A stretch of 15,677 nt of DNA from CAZDOD01 sp964506935 (lineage in GTDB: Bacteria > Desulfobacterota > Zymogenia > Zymogenales > Zymogenaceae): assembly GCA_964506935.1 (NCBI GenBank), contig CAZDOD010000055.1:1-15677 (forward strand), in the 5' to 3' direction. The notes under the pieces were generated by a model. It saw nothing but the letters and a program-made list of their open reading frames with translations. It was not told the origin of the DNA and searched no databases. The first letter of the stretch is position 1, and each line of letters starts with the position of its first letter. The position numbers were made by a program, and so were the translations under genes. This document shows positions 1-6,929 of the stretch, in pieces.

Positions 1-216
1 TCGGGATCCCCAACGGGAAGTATTTACGACATGGCGTCACTCGTGACCCAGTTCGGTCCGAAGCGTCTTCCAATGAAGACCCCCATAGAGGACCTCTACC
101 AACCGAAATTCTCCCACTCGATATACGGGACCATGATGAACGGGATACAGGTTATTGATCTAATACTCGATAGGGCGTTCAACGATGGAAACTCCCTATT
201 TAATCCTAGGAAATGA
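1..216 (+). CDS. C-terminal end of a protein entering from the left; possibly an FAD-dependent oxidoreductase
   Basis: The frame is open from base 1 (no start needed) and ends at TGA 214-216, so about 71 C-terminal residues are visible. The first ATG at 31 is probably internal, because the ten codons before it continue in the same style. The stretch RLPMKTPIEDLY followed by a glycine-containing segment and QVIDLILDRA resembles the C-terminus of phytoene desaturase/amine-oxidase-like FAD enzymes, where an R-x-x-x-KTPI-x-x-LY segment precedes the last FAD-contacting helix. The glycine-rich 'GG' turn usual there is not obvious. The family call is a resemblance only; that a real gene ends here is more secure than its function. 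It is transcribed toward plsC but 268 bases separate them. Confidence 0.5.
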   Translation, partial: SGSPTGSIYDMASLVTQFGPKRLPMKTPIEDLYQPKFSHSIYGTMMNGIQVIDLILDRAFNDGNSLFNPRK

Positions 217-308
217 TAGCGGCAGGTCTTTTTCGATAGTTAGTAAAATGAAGGGGGTAAAAAAGCTCTCTTCATTCCTCAACTAAAATATAGTTTTAAC
301 TTCTTTTC

Positions 309-343
309 GGGAGGGCCAATTTTCAGAAGGAAAGGGCCATCCC
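309..343. repeat. Imperfect inverted repeat in the 217-484 intergenic region
   Basis: GGGAGGGCC (309-317) pairs with GGCCATCCC (335-343): nine positions with one G-A mismatch and a 17-base loop. It lies downstream of the truncated left gene. No T-tract follows directly (the nearest T-run is about 20 bases further on), so it is a poor intrinsic terminator. It may be an RNA hairpin or chance. Confidence 0.3.
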
Positions 344-416
344 CAGAAAGTTTTGAGCTCCCCTTTTTTGACTTGTATGAAGGCAAAAACCGATACGGAA
401 CTCCAAATAAAATTGC

Positions 417-445
417 TTGACGTCGGTGGGGGCTTATATTATCCT
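417..445 (+). promoter_or_regulatory. Predicted sigma70-type promoter of the plsC-like gene
   Basis: TTGACG (417-422), a 17-base spacer, then TATCCT (440-445). Transcription would start near 452 and give a leader of about 33 bases before the ATG at 485. A TATATT at 435-440 is an alternative -10 box but has no well-spaced -35. Confidence 0.45.
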
Positions 446-484
446 ATTAACAATATATAACAATAATATTTTGGAAGCATTAGT

Positions 485-1225
485 ATGAAAAAGATTTTAT
501 ACATCCTCTACCAGCCGTATAAATATCTTGTTTTCTTACCCCTCTTTATACTCTCAACGGTCTTTTTCGGGACCATCGGTATATTGCTGGCCTCTGTTTG
601 TAATCCGAGGATTGCAAGTAGAATCTGCGCGGTGGGATACTCGCGATTAAACTGCTATCTCACGCCTGTCTTTGTCAAAGTAATTGGAAAGGAATATGTT
701 AATAAGAGACAGTCATATGTGGTTGTTTCAAACCACCAGAGCCACTTTGACCCGCTTGTCCTGTGCGGATGGTCGGGGATAGATTTGAGGTGGGTAATGA
801 AGCAGGAGCTGAGAAAAATCCCCATCTTCGGGTATGCCTGCAAGATGGGGGAATTCATCTACGTCGACCGCTCAAACAGGGAGGCCGCAATAGCCTCAAT
901 CAGGGCCGCAAAGGAAAAAATCACTAAAGGCACATCGGTGATGTTTTTCGTAGAGGGGACAAGGAGCCTGACGGGGAAATTGGGCGAATTCAAAAAAGGC
1001 GCATTCAAGATGGCCCAGGATCTCAATATTCCGATACTTCCGGTATCCATTGTCAACACCGGAAAGATACTGAAGGCCAAGACGCTAAAACTCTTCCCGG
1101 GCCGAGCGAAAATGGTATTCCATAAGCCCATCGAGATAATCAAAAACGGCCAGGACAAGATTGATGCAATCATGTCGGAAGTGAAAAAGACCATACAAAG
1201 GGGTATCGATGAGTACGCATTTTAG
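485..1225 (+). CDS. 1-acyl-sn-glycerol-3-phosphate acyltransferase (PlsC/LPLAT family)
   Basis: This 246-residue membrane protein probably transfers an acyl chain to the sn-2 position of lysophosphatidate, giving phosphatidate for phospholipid synthesis. A hydrophobic N-terminal segment (residues about 13-37) anchors it. The family motifs are complete: the HX4D site is NHQSHFDP with H84 and D89; the acceptor-binding motif is FVEGTRS at 155-161 (usual form FPEGTRS); and LPVSI is at 185-189. Length fits the family. The ATG has a weak Shine-Dalgarno (GGAA at 473-476) and a promoter at 417-445. It is convergent with the LarA-like gene across a 236-base gap. LPLAT enzymes vary in acceptor, so another lysolipid or an ornithine-lipid role cannot be excluded. 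Confidence 0.88.
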   Translation: MKKILYILYQPYKYLVFLPLFILSTVFFGTIGILLASVCNPRIASRICAVGYSRLNCYLTPVFVKVIGKEYVNKRQSYVVVSNHQSHFDPLVLCGWSGIDLRWVMKQELRKIPIFGYACKMGEFIYVDRSNREAAIASIRAAKEKITKGTSVMFFVEGTRSLTGKLGEFKKGAFKMAQDLNIPILPVSIVNTGKILKAKTLKLFPGRAKMVFHKPIEIIKNGQDKIDAIMSEVKKTIQRGIDEYAF

Positions 1226-1414
1226 TCCGGAACCCTCGACCTATCATAAAAATCTTTTTTAGACTATTTGAAGTTGTATTGAATTTTGATCATCAGTCGC
1301 CTACTCTCGGCTCGGAGCCCGAACCGTCGACAAGAGTTCCACTCCTTATCACAATGTCAAAGGCCTTTGAGTTTTTGGAGACCATAATCTCCCTGTTTCA
1401 AATCATCTCATCTG

Positions 1415-1445
1415 TTTAAAAAACAATCGCAGGATACCCGGATTG
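1415..1445 (-). terminator. Probable intrinsic terminator of the LarA-like gene
   Basis: Read on the minus strand, CAATC (1445-1441) pairs with GATTG (1428-1424), with extra G-C pairs possible inside the loop. A run of six T follows at once (A1418-1423 on the plus strand). It starts 17 bases after the stop at 1462. The outer stem is short, so strength is uncertain. Confidence 0.5.
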
Positions 1446-1461
1446 ATAAATAACCCGAATT

Positions 1462-2688
1462 CTACGAATCGTAATACTGCATTGTGGCGTTCGGGACGAC
1501 GGCCACCCTTGTATTTGGTCCGAAGGATTCTTTCAGGATATTTAGGGCCTCTTCCCAGCTTTTTGTCCGCCTTATCAACTCGGGATTGGAAACCCAGTCC
1601 ACAAAGGTTCTATCAAAGTAGGGGGCGACGAGGATCACATTGAGCGTGGGAGGCACAACACCGACGGGATAATTACGACCGCCGTAGTCCCTCCCGAAGC
1701 TCCGAAGTAGATAGTGGGTTACCTGACCCTCGGGGGCGTTTGCGATGATCACCACGGTGCCCGAAAAGTTTTCGAGCGCCAGGGCACCGCAGAGAATGGC
1801 GATCGGCATCTCGTTCGCCTTGGCGAAGGCGTTAGTGACAACGATATCCTTGTTTCTGGGCCTGGGGTCTGTGGCGTAGACGTCTTTGGCGAGCTTTATC
1901 GCCTCTTTATGCTCTTCGATGAAATCTCCGGCGAAGACGGCGGTGGTCGCCCCCCTGTCGTTTACGATTACGTCTATCTTGAAATCTAGCCCCGCCATTC
2001 TCGCCGCCTCCTCGATGTCGAAGCGGAGGACGTTGTTGTCGAAGTTTCCGAGGCCTGTGGTCTCGGGGGCCTGGGCATTTACCTCTATGTGGTAGTGGGA
2101 AGAGCTGTCATAGTGTGAGACACCGGGGAGGATTATCTTTCCGCCCCCGGAGAATCCCACGTTCGGATGGGCCGTAACACAGCCAATCCCTACCTTGATG
2201 TCGGCCTTCATTACTTCCCGGTTGACCCAAAGCTTTGTGCCCCTTGAGGTCTCGCCCACGAACTCGCAGTTCTCATAGGCGTTGTGGTTGAAGACGCGAA
2301 ATTTCTCGAGGATCTCGGTGCCCAGTTTCTTTCTGAACTCGTGGCTGGTGTGGGCGCCGTGATTCCCAAGGGCGCAGACAAACGTTATATCATCCTCGTC
2401 TATACCACCCGCCACAAGCTCCCTGATTACAACGGGTGCTAGTTCGTATATCCTCGTTGGGCGGGTGATGTCATCAAAAATTATGACGGCGCTCTTTTTT
2501 CCCTTTGCTAGATCTTTCAATCTCGGCGACCCGATCGGATTTAATATCGCTTTTTCCATCTCGCTTATCGTGAGGGGTTTGCGTCCGGCGCCCCTCATGG
2601 GGCATAGTTCGACGTTCCAGTCGTCCGGGAAATCTATTTCGAGCGTGGTATTCCCATACCAGATCAACTCAGGTAGACCTACTTTCAT
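1462..2688 (-). CDS. LarA-family nickel-dependent racemase/epimerase (DUF2088)
   Basis: This 408-residue protein belongs to the lactate racemase family, which racemises 2-hydroxyacids with a nickel-pincer nucleotide cofactor (NPN). The N-terminal half has the DDITRPTRIYE segment (72-82), equivalent to the DDxTRP motif. The residues known from Lactiplantibacillus LarA to hold or use the cofactor are present: a histidine in ALGNHGAH (H110 or H113), H174 in TAHPNVGFSGGG, K184 in GGGKIILPG (the lysine that carries the pincer cofactor) and H200 in the YDSSSHYH segment. By my count K184 and the last two histidines fall at the same numbers as in LarA. A strong SD, GGGAGGAA (2696-2703), lies 7 bases before the ATG. 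No LarB, LarC or LarE maturation gene is near. The family is broad, so the substrate is open (lactate, another 2-hydroxyacid or a sugar acid). Confidence 0.85.
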   Translation of the reverse strand: MKVGLPELIWYGNTTLEIDFPDDWNVELCPMRGAGRKPLTISEMEKAILNPIGSPRLKDLAKGKKSAVIIFDDITRPTRIYELAPVVIRELVAGGIDEDDITFVCALGNHGAHTSHEFRKKLGTEILEKFRVFNHNAYENCEFVGETSRGTKLWVNREVMKADIKVGIGCVTAHPNVGFSGGGKIILPGVSHYDSSSHYHIEVNAQAPETTGLGNFDNNVLRFDIEEAARMAGLDFKIDVIVNDRGATTAVFAGDFIEEHKEAIKLAKDVYATDPRPRNKDIVVTNAFAKANEMPIAILCGALALENFSGTVVIIANAPEGQVTHYLLRSFGRDYGGRNYPVGVVPPTLNVILVAPYFDRTFVDWVSNPELIRRTKSWEEALNILKESFGPNTRVAVVPNATMQYYDS

Positions 2689-2756
2689 ATCGATGTTCCT
2701 CCCTTATCTGCATGATAAATATTCAATGGTAATTATCCTGAATTGGAAGACGTTTC

Positions 2757-2785
2757 AATATATCATGTGGGATGTTATTTTCCAA
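2757..2785 (-). promoter_or_regulatory. Possible promoter of the LarA-like gene
   Basis: On the minus strand TTGGAA (2785-2780), 17 bases, TATATT (2762-2757). It predicts a start near 2750 and a leader of about 60 bases. The -10 box is good and the -35 box moderate. Confidence 0.45.
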
Positions 2786-2949
2786 TCTCAAATTATGTTT
2801 CGAGCAAAAAACGGTTGGTATTTTCACTCATTTGACGAGCTGCTTTTATATCCTTTGATGATTGATACTGTGGTTGGGGGAAGGATTTTTTAATGCGAGT
2901 AGTTTAAAGGGAATTTCACGATTCTCTCTTGAGGAAACCTATTGTGGTT

Positions 2950-3576
2950 TTACTTATAGAGCCTTTGAATATTCCCGATGTCAAATTTCATCAATGTCTC
3001 CACAACCCTTGGGTCGTATCTCGTCCCTGAGAGGCTATTTATCTCCGACAGGGCGGCAGACAACGACATGGCCGGCCGGTAAGGTCTCTCGCTCAACATG
3101 GCGTCGAGGGAATCCGCTACACTGATGATCCTCGCCCCCGGCGATATCCCCTCTCCTGATAGCCCCTTAGGGTAGCCCTTGCCGTCCCAGCTCTCGTGAT
3201 GATGCAGGATAATTTCAACAATCGGATTCAAGTCGGTTACTTTGCTTACAATATCGGCACCTACTTTTGGGTGGCGTTTGATTTCATCCATCTCTTCGGG
3301 TGTCAATTTCCCCGGTTTCAAGAGTATTGAATCCCTTATGCCTATCTTGCCTATGTCGTGCAGGTGCCCTGCGATGTGGATCCACAGGACGAAATCCTCT
3401 TTATATCCCATCTCACGCGCCAATATCTCGCTTATCTCGGCGACGCGATAGCTATGAAGGGCGGTATACGGGTCTCTGGCGTCTACGGTCTTCGTGAGCG
3501 CATCAACGAACTCATGGAACAGGCCTCTTAAGACGAGGCTGCTCTCCTTTTGGCTTTTGCTATTCTCCTGTGTCAT
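2950..3576 (-). CDS. Stand-alone HD-GYP domain protein, probable cyclic-di-GMP phosphodiesterase
   Basis: The 208-residue protein is almost entirely one HD-GYP domain (about residues 20-195). Metal and catalytic motifs run in the expected order: H41 in ALHSYRV, H73-D74-x-x-K77 in HLHDIGKIGI, H102 in KRHPKVGA, HHHE at 125-128, the signature DGKGYP with G134-Y135-P136, and D155 in SVADSLDAM. RPYRPAM and SGTRYDP match the conserved end of the family. There is no receiver, PAS or membrane segment, whereas most HD-GYP proteins carry an N-terminal sensor; the short N-terminus (1-18) is polar. Function from family: hydrolysis of c-di-GMP in the cytoplasm. It is a single-gene unit with a very good promoter at 3641-3669. 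Confidence 0.9.
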   Translation of the reverse strand: MTQENSKSQKESSLVLRGLFHEFVDALTKTVDARDPYTALHSYRVAEISEILAREMGYKEDFVLWIHIAGHLHDIGKIGIRDSILLKPGKLTPEEMDEIKRHPKVGADIVSKVTDLNPIVEIILHHHESWDGKGYPKGLSGEGISPGARIISVADSLDAMLSERPYRPAMSLSAALSEINSLSGTRYDPRVVETLMKFDIGNIQRLYK

Positions 3577-3640
3577 ATAAATCCATCTCTTTTTTACTCG
3601 AAGAAATTTTTAAAGAATCAGGGAAGACGAACGTGGTTAC

Positions 3641-3669
3641 CTTATACTGTTTTTGTATAGTTTTGTCAA
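3641..3669 (-). promoter_or_regulatory. Strong sigma70-type promoter of the HD-GYP gene
   Basis: On the minus strand a perfect TTGACA (3669-3664), a 17-base spacer, then TATAAG (3646-3641, five of six). The start would be near 3634, with a leader of about 58 bases. Confidence 0.75.
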
Positions 3670-4013
3670 AATTTTTTATTCAGATTTAGCTATTTATATG
3701 GAATGGCTCTAAATTGGCAAGAGTTTTCAAAGATATGTGGATTAAACTTATAAATATAAAAGTTATGATAAGAGGTAATCTTCATACGAGGTTTTAATTT
3801 TCTTTAAGACCGGAAAAGTTAAAATTAGAAGCTAATTTTTTGAATTAAAGGCAAGGAAAGTTATTTTATTCGACCAGGCCCAATATTTTTTGGGGACCCA
3901 AAGCCATTGGAAAAGGGGGGATTTGTGATAGTAAAGGGATTGGCTTTTAGATAATCTGTAGTGAGGATTCCATATTGCAGATTGCATATAGGAGTAATTA
4001 GAGGTACTTTCGA
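3670..4013. other. AT-rich intergenic stretch with no recognised gene
   Basis: Between the HD-GYP promoter and the 3' end of the RDD gene I see no reading frame with a credible start. Small overlapping hairpins occur around 3879-3906 (CCCAA with TTGGG, TTTGG with CCAAA), but no T-tract follows them in either direction. Confidence 0.3.
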
Positions 4014-4445
4014 CTATTTCGTGGCCTCTACGTCATCGATGACCATTGTGCCCGCCGCCAGATCCCCAACCCTGAGGCCGTTTATGTCCACGATGACGTA
4101 ATAGGCCTCAAAGATGATGACCAAAAGGCCAAGTGTAAAAATAAGTACCCATCCTAGATATGGCACGATTGAAAATAGCATTATAATTCCGAAGAGTGCG
4201 TTTCTTATCATCGACTGCTTGAAGGTTATCCCGCCTCCGGTATCGATATTTACCACCCTAAGCCCGATTATCCGCTTTCCGAGGCTCCTGCCCCCGAATA
4301 GTCCGTCGGCTATAATGAGGTAAGTGACTCCCATCAATATACCCACAGGAGAAAGAATAAGATAAAAAGCCGAGGCGATTAGTCCATCGATGAACTTGGC
4401 CAGAAAACGGTGTGTCAGATCAGCCTTCTTTTGTTTGTTTGGCAT
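4014..4445 (-). CDS. RDD family integral membrane protein
   Basis: A 143-residue protein with the RDD hallmarks: a conserved arginine and aspartate in RFLAKFIDGLI (R13, D20), GRSLGKRIIGLRVV (52-65) and the C-terminal GLRVGDLAAGTMVI (123-136). Hydrophobic segments at about 21-48 and 84-117 indicate two or three helices. RDD proteins have been linked to ion exchange, but their job is usually unknown. I place the start at the ATG 4445-4443, which gives MPNKQKKADL and has AGGGA upstream. The longer frame to 4511 only adds 22 residues that overlap the upstream gene in another frame. It overlaps the DUF4177-like gene by 26 bases, so the two are probably translationally coupled. Confidence 0.85.
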   Translation of the reverse strand: MPNKQKKADLTHRFLAKFIDGLIASAFYLILSPVGILMGVTYLIIADGLFGGRSLGKRIIGLRVVNIDTGGGITFKQSMIRNALFGIIMLFSIVPYLGWVLIFTLGLLVIIFEAYYVIVDINGLRVGDLAAGTMVIDDVEATK

Positions 4446-4617
4446 TGTTATTTTCCCTGATAAATAGGATAAACGCCATTGCTGGCCTCCTTGAGGCCTC
4501 CCGCATGGCAAACTTTATGTCGTCCAGAGTCCATCCCTGTGATATATATTCGTTGAGTATCCGCTCTATACTTTCATCCGTCACGTAAAACGTCTCGACC
4601 ACCTTGTATTCCAGCAT
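4420..4617 (-). CDS. Small DUF4177-like protein (65 residues)
   Basis: MLEYKVVE at the N-terminus, GW at 28-29 within LNEYISQGWTL, and a closing strand AMAFILFIRE give the pattern of DUF4177-type small proteins (YKVV... LNE...GW...). The RRPAMAF segment resembles a version I recall from deltaproteobacterial genomes. Function is unknown. A good SD, GGAGAA (4624-4629), lies 6 bases before the ATG. Its 3' end runs 26 bases into the RDD gene, suggesting a two-gene unit; the family does not explain the link. Transcription may read through from the ahbA-like gene, since the 96-base gap has no clear promoter. Confidence 0.72.
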   Translation of the reverse strand: MLEYKVVETFYVTDESIERILNEYISQGWTLDDIKFAMREASRRPAMAFILFIRENNNAKQTKEG

Positions 4618-4713
4618 GATGACTTCTCCGAATCTATATCGCAGCGAAATCCTGGGCCGTAAGATTCATTAGGGTCCATCTACCCCATGCCGCCCTCCTC
4701 TCTCTTCAATATC

Positions 4714-5160
4714 TTATGGGTCGAAAACGGCCCTGATCTTATAGGTCTTCAAAGATGGGAAAAGGGATATTTCATCTACCTTCGTCTTTTCTTTGATCTT
4801 GGCTAGTGTGTCATCAATCTCTTTGTTGCTTTTCCCCCACAGCGTAAACCAGACGTTGTATCGGCCATCTCTGAGGTAGTTGTGGGTGACCCTCCTTTTT
4901 GAATTTACCGCTTCGGCGAATGAGTCAATTTTTTCTTTCGGGACCTTTGCGGCGCAGAGGGTCGTGACGATCCCGAGGGCCGCGGCGTCAAGCACGGCAC
5001 CTATTCGCCGAATTACGCCTGTGTCTTTGAGCGTCGTAACTCGCCGTAGTAGCTCTTGGCGCGATAGGCCGAGATCGTCGGCCAGATCATCATATGGCCT
5101 TTCAGACAGCGGGAAACCATCCTGGATGGCCTTGAGTATGTCTTTATCTATATTATCCAA
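4714..5160 (-). CDS. ahbA: Siroheme decarboxylase subunit, AhbA-like (Lrp/AsnC fold)
   Basis: The 148-residue protein has an N-terminal winged helix-turn-helix (about 1-58) and an AsnC-like ferredoxin-fold half. Siroheme decarboxylase markers are clear: FPLSERPY (16-23), GVIRRIGAVLD (48-58), VTHNYLRDGRYNVWFT (91-106, with H93 and W104) and FPSLKTYKI. In the AhbA/AhbB (NirDLGH) family such subunits pair to remove the acetate carboxyls of siroheme, forming 12,18-didecarboxysiroheme for heme or heme d1; they are not ordinary regulators. The THNY...YNVWFT form is, as I recall, the AhbA type, while AhbB has a HCY...WPYNLYTM form. The start is TTG, with AAGGAGG (5164-5170) only 3 bases upstream; no nearby in-frame ATG exists and an in-frame stop lies further up. 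No ahbB, ahbC or ahbD is in the window. Confidence 0.8.
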   Translation of the reverse strand: MDNIDKDILKAIQDGFPLSERPYDDLADDLGLSRQELLRRVTTLKDTGVIRRIGAVLDAAALGIVTTLCAAKVPKEKIDSFAEAVNSKRRVTHNYLRDGRYNVWFTLWGKSNKEIDDTLAKIKEKTKVDEISLFPSLKTYKIRAVFDP

Positions 5161-5207
5161 TAGCCTCCTTCTCCACCCGATTTGACGGATAAACTTCCCT
5201 ATCTACT

Positions 5208-5237
5208 ATACTAAATAATAAGAAACCCTTTTGTCAA
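5208..5237 (-). promoter_or_regulatory. Predicted promoter of the ahbA-like gene
   Basis: On the minus strand a perfect TTGACA (5237-5232), an 18-base spacer and TAGTAT (5213-5208). The start would be near 5201. The -35 box lies in the loop of the corC terminator hairpin (5225-5248). Confidence 0.55.
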
Positions 5238-5248
5238 TGGAAAAGGGT
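5213..5248 (-). terminator. Intrinsic terminator of the corC-like gene
   Basis: A perfect 8-base stem, ACCCTTTT (5248-5241 read on the minus strand) with AAAAGGGT (5232-5225), and an 8-base loop. It is followed on the minus strand by TTCTTATTATTT. It begins 47 bases after the corC stop, the expected place. Confidence 0.6.
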
Positions 5249-5294
5249 CGGTCACATAGGCGATTACGAAAAGAGATCTCGATAGAAAAATGTT

Positions 5295-6623
5295 TTATTT
5301 TGACTTCAACTCAGCCTTATCCTTCTCGGCCCTGACCTTCACTATTCGATTTTTCTCGACGTCCACCACGGTAAACTTGTATCCATCCTGATGAATTACC
5401 TCGCCTCCGCTGGGGATGGATTGGAGATGGGATAGGATGAGTCCGGCGATTGTCTCGAAATCGTCGGAGTTTGTAAGATTGAAGCCGTGGAGGTTTATGA
5501 GATCTCTGATAGAGATAGAGCCGTCGATGATAATGGTGCCGTCCTTATACTTTTTAACAATCTCGTCCGATCCGCTGTCATGCTCGTCTTCTATCTCGCC
5601 CACAATTTCCTCCAAGAGGTCCTCCATCGTGACGATTCCCGAGACATCTCCATATTCGTCCACCACAATAGAGAGCTGGATCCTTTTCTTCTGCATCTCT
5701 CTTAAAAGGTCGCTTACGAGTTTTGATTCCGGAACGAAATGGGGCGGATGGATAATATCTTTTATTTTAAAGGGCTTTCTATCTATCAGTACTTTCAAGA
5801 CGTCTTTGCTGTTTAAGATGCCTATAACGTTATCGAGATTTTCCTTATAAACGGGGTATCGTGTCAGACCCTTGCCGGTTATAAAATCGAGGATGGCATT
5901 TTTCTTCCACCTAATGTCAATCGCCTGAATTTTCGGGTGGGGAACCATGACATCCTTTACAAAGCTGTCAGCGAAGTCGAAAATCGAGTGAATGAGCTCA
6001 TGCTCGGTCTCGGCCAAAACCCCCTTTTCCTCCCCCTCTTTGAGGATAAGGCGTATTTCCTCCTCAGTCATAAAAGACGACGAATCGTATGTTTTGGACA
6101 ACCCGAAAATTTTGAGGATGAGATGATTCGAGGCCGTAAGGACCTTGACTAGAGGGAGGGCCAGCTTCGAGATAAATATTATCGGCCCTGATACGAAGAG
6201 GGCTATTTTCTCCGAGAATCTTATGCCCAGTGATTTTGGAACCAATTCTCCCAGCACCAGCGTGAAATATGAGATGAAAACAACCACGATGAAGATGGAA
6301 ATAAGCTGGGCCGCATTCGATATGACGGCCAGCGGAATCTTTGACAGGATGGGTGTCAAAACCTGAATGGCCGCGGCGCCACCGACAGCCGACGCCAGAG
6401 AACCGATCACGGTGATGCCTATCTGTATGGTGGAGAGGAGCTTATCGGGGTCTTCCTTTAATGAGAGGAGTTTTTTCGCAGAAGGCTTTTTTTCGTTCAC
6501 TAGGGTCTTTATACGGCTTCTCCTCGAGGTCAGGATAGCAATCTCTGAGCCCGCAAAAAAACCGTTTGCAATAATCAGAAAGAAGATCAACAAGACCTGT
6601 AGTATAAAGGTTTCCACTTCCAT
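5295..6623 (-). CDS. CNNM/CorC (HlyC)-type membrane protein with CBS pair
   Basis: A 442-residue protein of the full three-part family. Residues 1-180 form the CNNM (DUF21) transmembrane domain, with NGFFAGSEIA (20-29) and GELVPKSLG (125-133). Residues about 215-345 hold two CBS domains, with VMVPHPKI (225-232), TRYPVY (254-259) and the second-CBS hallmark VDEYGDVSGIVTMEDLLEE (321-339). Residues about 353-435 are the CorC_HlyC C-terminal domain, with DGSISI and DDFETIAG. The family handles Mg2+/Co2+ efflux or its regulation, with the CBS pair binding adenine nucleotide; the 'hemolysin' name is historical. SD AAGG is about 10 bases from the ATG. It is a single unit closed by the terminator at 5213-5248; I found no convincing promoter. 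Confidence 0.88.
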   Translation of the reverse strand: MEVETFILQVLLIFFLIIANGFFAGSEIAILTSRRSRIKTLVNEKKPSAKKLLSLKEDPDKLLSTIQIGITVIGSLASAVGGAAAIQVLTPILSKIPLAVISNAAQLISIFIVVVFISYFTLVLGELVPKSLGIRFSEKIALFVSGPIIFISKLALPLVKVLTASNHLILKIFGLSKTYDSSSFMTEEEIRLILKEGEEKGVLAETEHELIHSIFDFADSFVKDVMVPHPKIQAIDIRWKKNAILDFITGKGLTRYPVYKENLDNVIGILNSKDVLKVLIDRKPFKIKDIIHPPHFVPESKLVSDLLREMQKKRIQLSIVVDEYGDVSGIVTMEDLLEEIVGEIEDEHDSGSDEIVKKYKDGTIIIDGSISIRDLINLHGFNLTNSDDFETIAGLILSHLQSIPSGGEVIHQDGYKFTVVDVEKNRIVKVRAEKDKAELKSK

Positions 6624-6929
6624 GCTCTATATACCTTCGTTAAAAAGGGTGTGATAAGATGTACTAAAGCTCTTTTTTTCTAGTGAATAAAAAATCCGGG
6701 ATTTTACATACATGGCGGGATCTTGGTCTGGCCTAGGATCATCCCCCTTTTCTCGATTGTCATCCATAACTCTAAAGCGTCAAAACCTACCCTTTTTATA
6801 AAGGATGTGTGAAGCAGTAAAACAAAATTATCCTTTGACTTTTATTAAAAATTCCTTTCACCCTAAAACTTTGACCCCCTCCCCTTCGATTTATGCAGGT
6901 AAAAGTCTCTCTTTTATGCCCTACATATT
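6624..6929. other. Intergenic region between the AAA ATPase and corC
   Basis: No gene seen. Small A/T-rich hairpins occur: AAAATC-CGG-GATTTT at 6691-6705, which on the minus strand is followed by a short T-rich run, and TAAAAG-TCTCT-CTTTTA near 6900-6916. Either could weakly end AAA-gene transcription, but neither is a good terminator. Confidence 0.25.

Noticed and set aside
1226..1461. Hairpin-like TCGGCT/AGCCCGA near 1307-1325 as plsC terminator
   Set aside because: The stem needs a bulge and no T-tract follows.
2465..2893. 142-codon plus-strand frame over the 5' end of larA
   Set aside because: Antisense to a well-conserved gene and its promoter, with no recognisable protein features.
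4446..4511. 22-residue N-terminal extension of the RDD protein
   Set aside because: It lies inside the DUF4177-like gene in another frame and does not resemble an RDD N-terminus.
4581..4679. 32-codon minus-strand frame (MDPNESYGPG...) between ahbA and the DUF4177-like gene
   Set aside because: Its SD-like AGGAGG is too far away and half of the frame overlaps the next gene; the peptide looks plausible but cannot be supported from one sequence.
6691..6705. AAAATC-CGG-GATTTT hairpin as terminator of the AAA gene
   Set aside because: The stem has a single G-C pair and lies about 225 bases past the stop.
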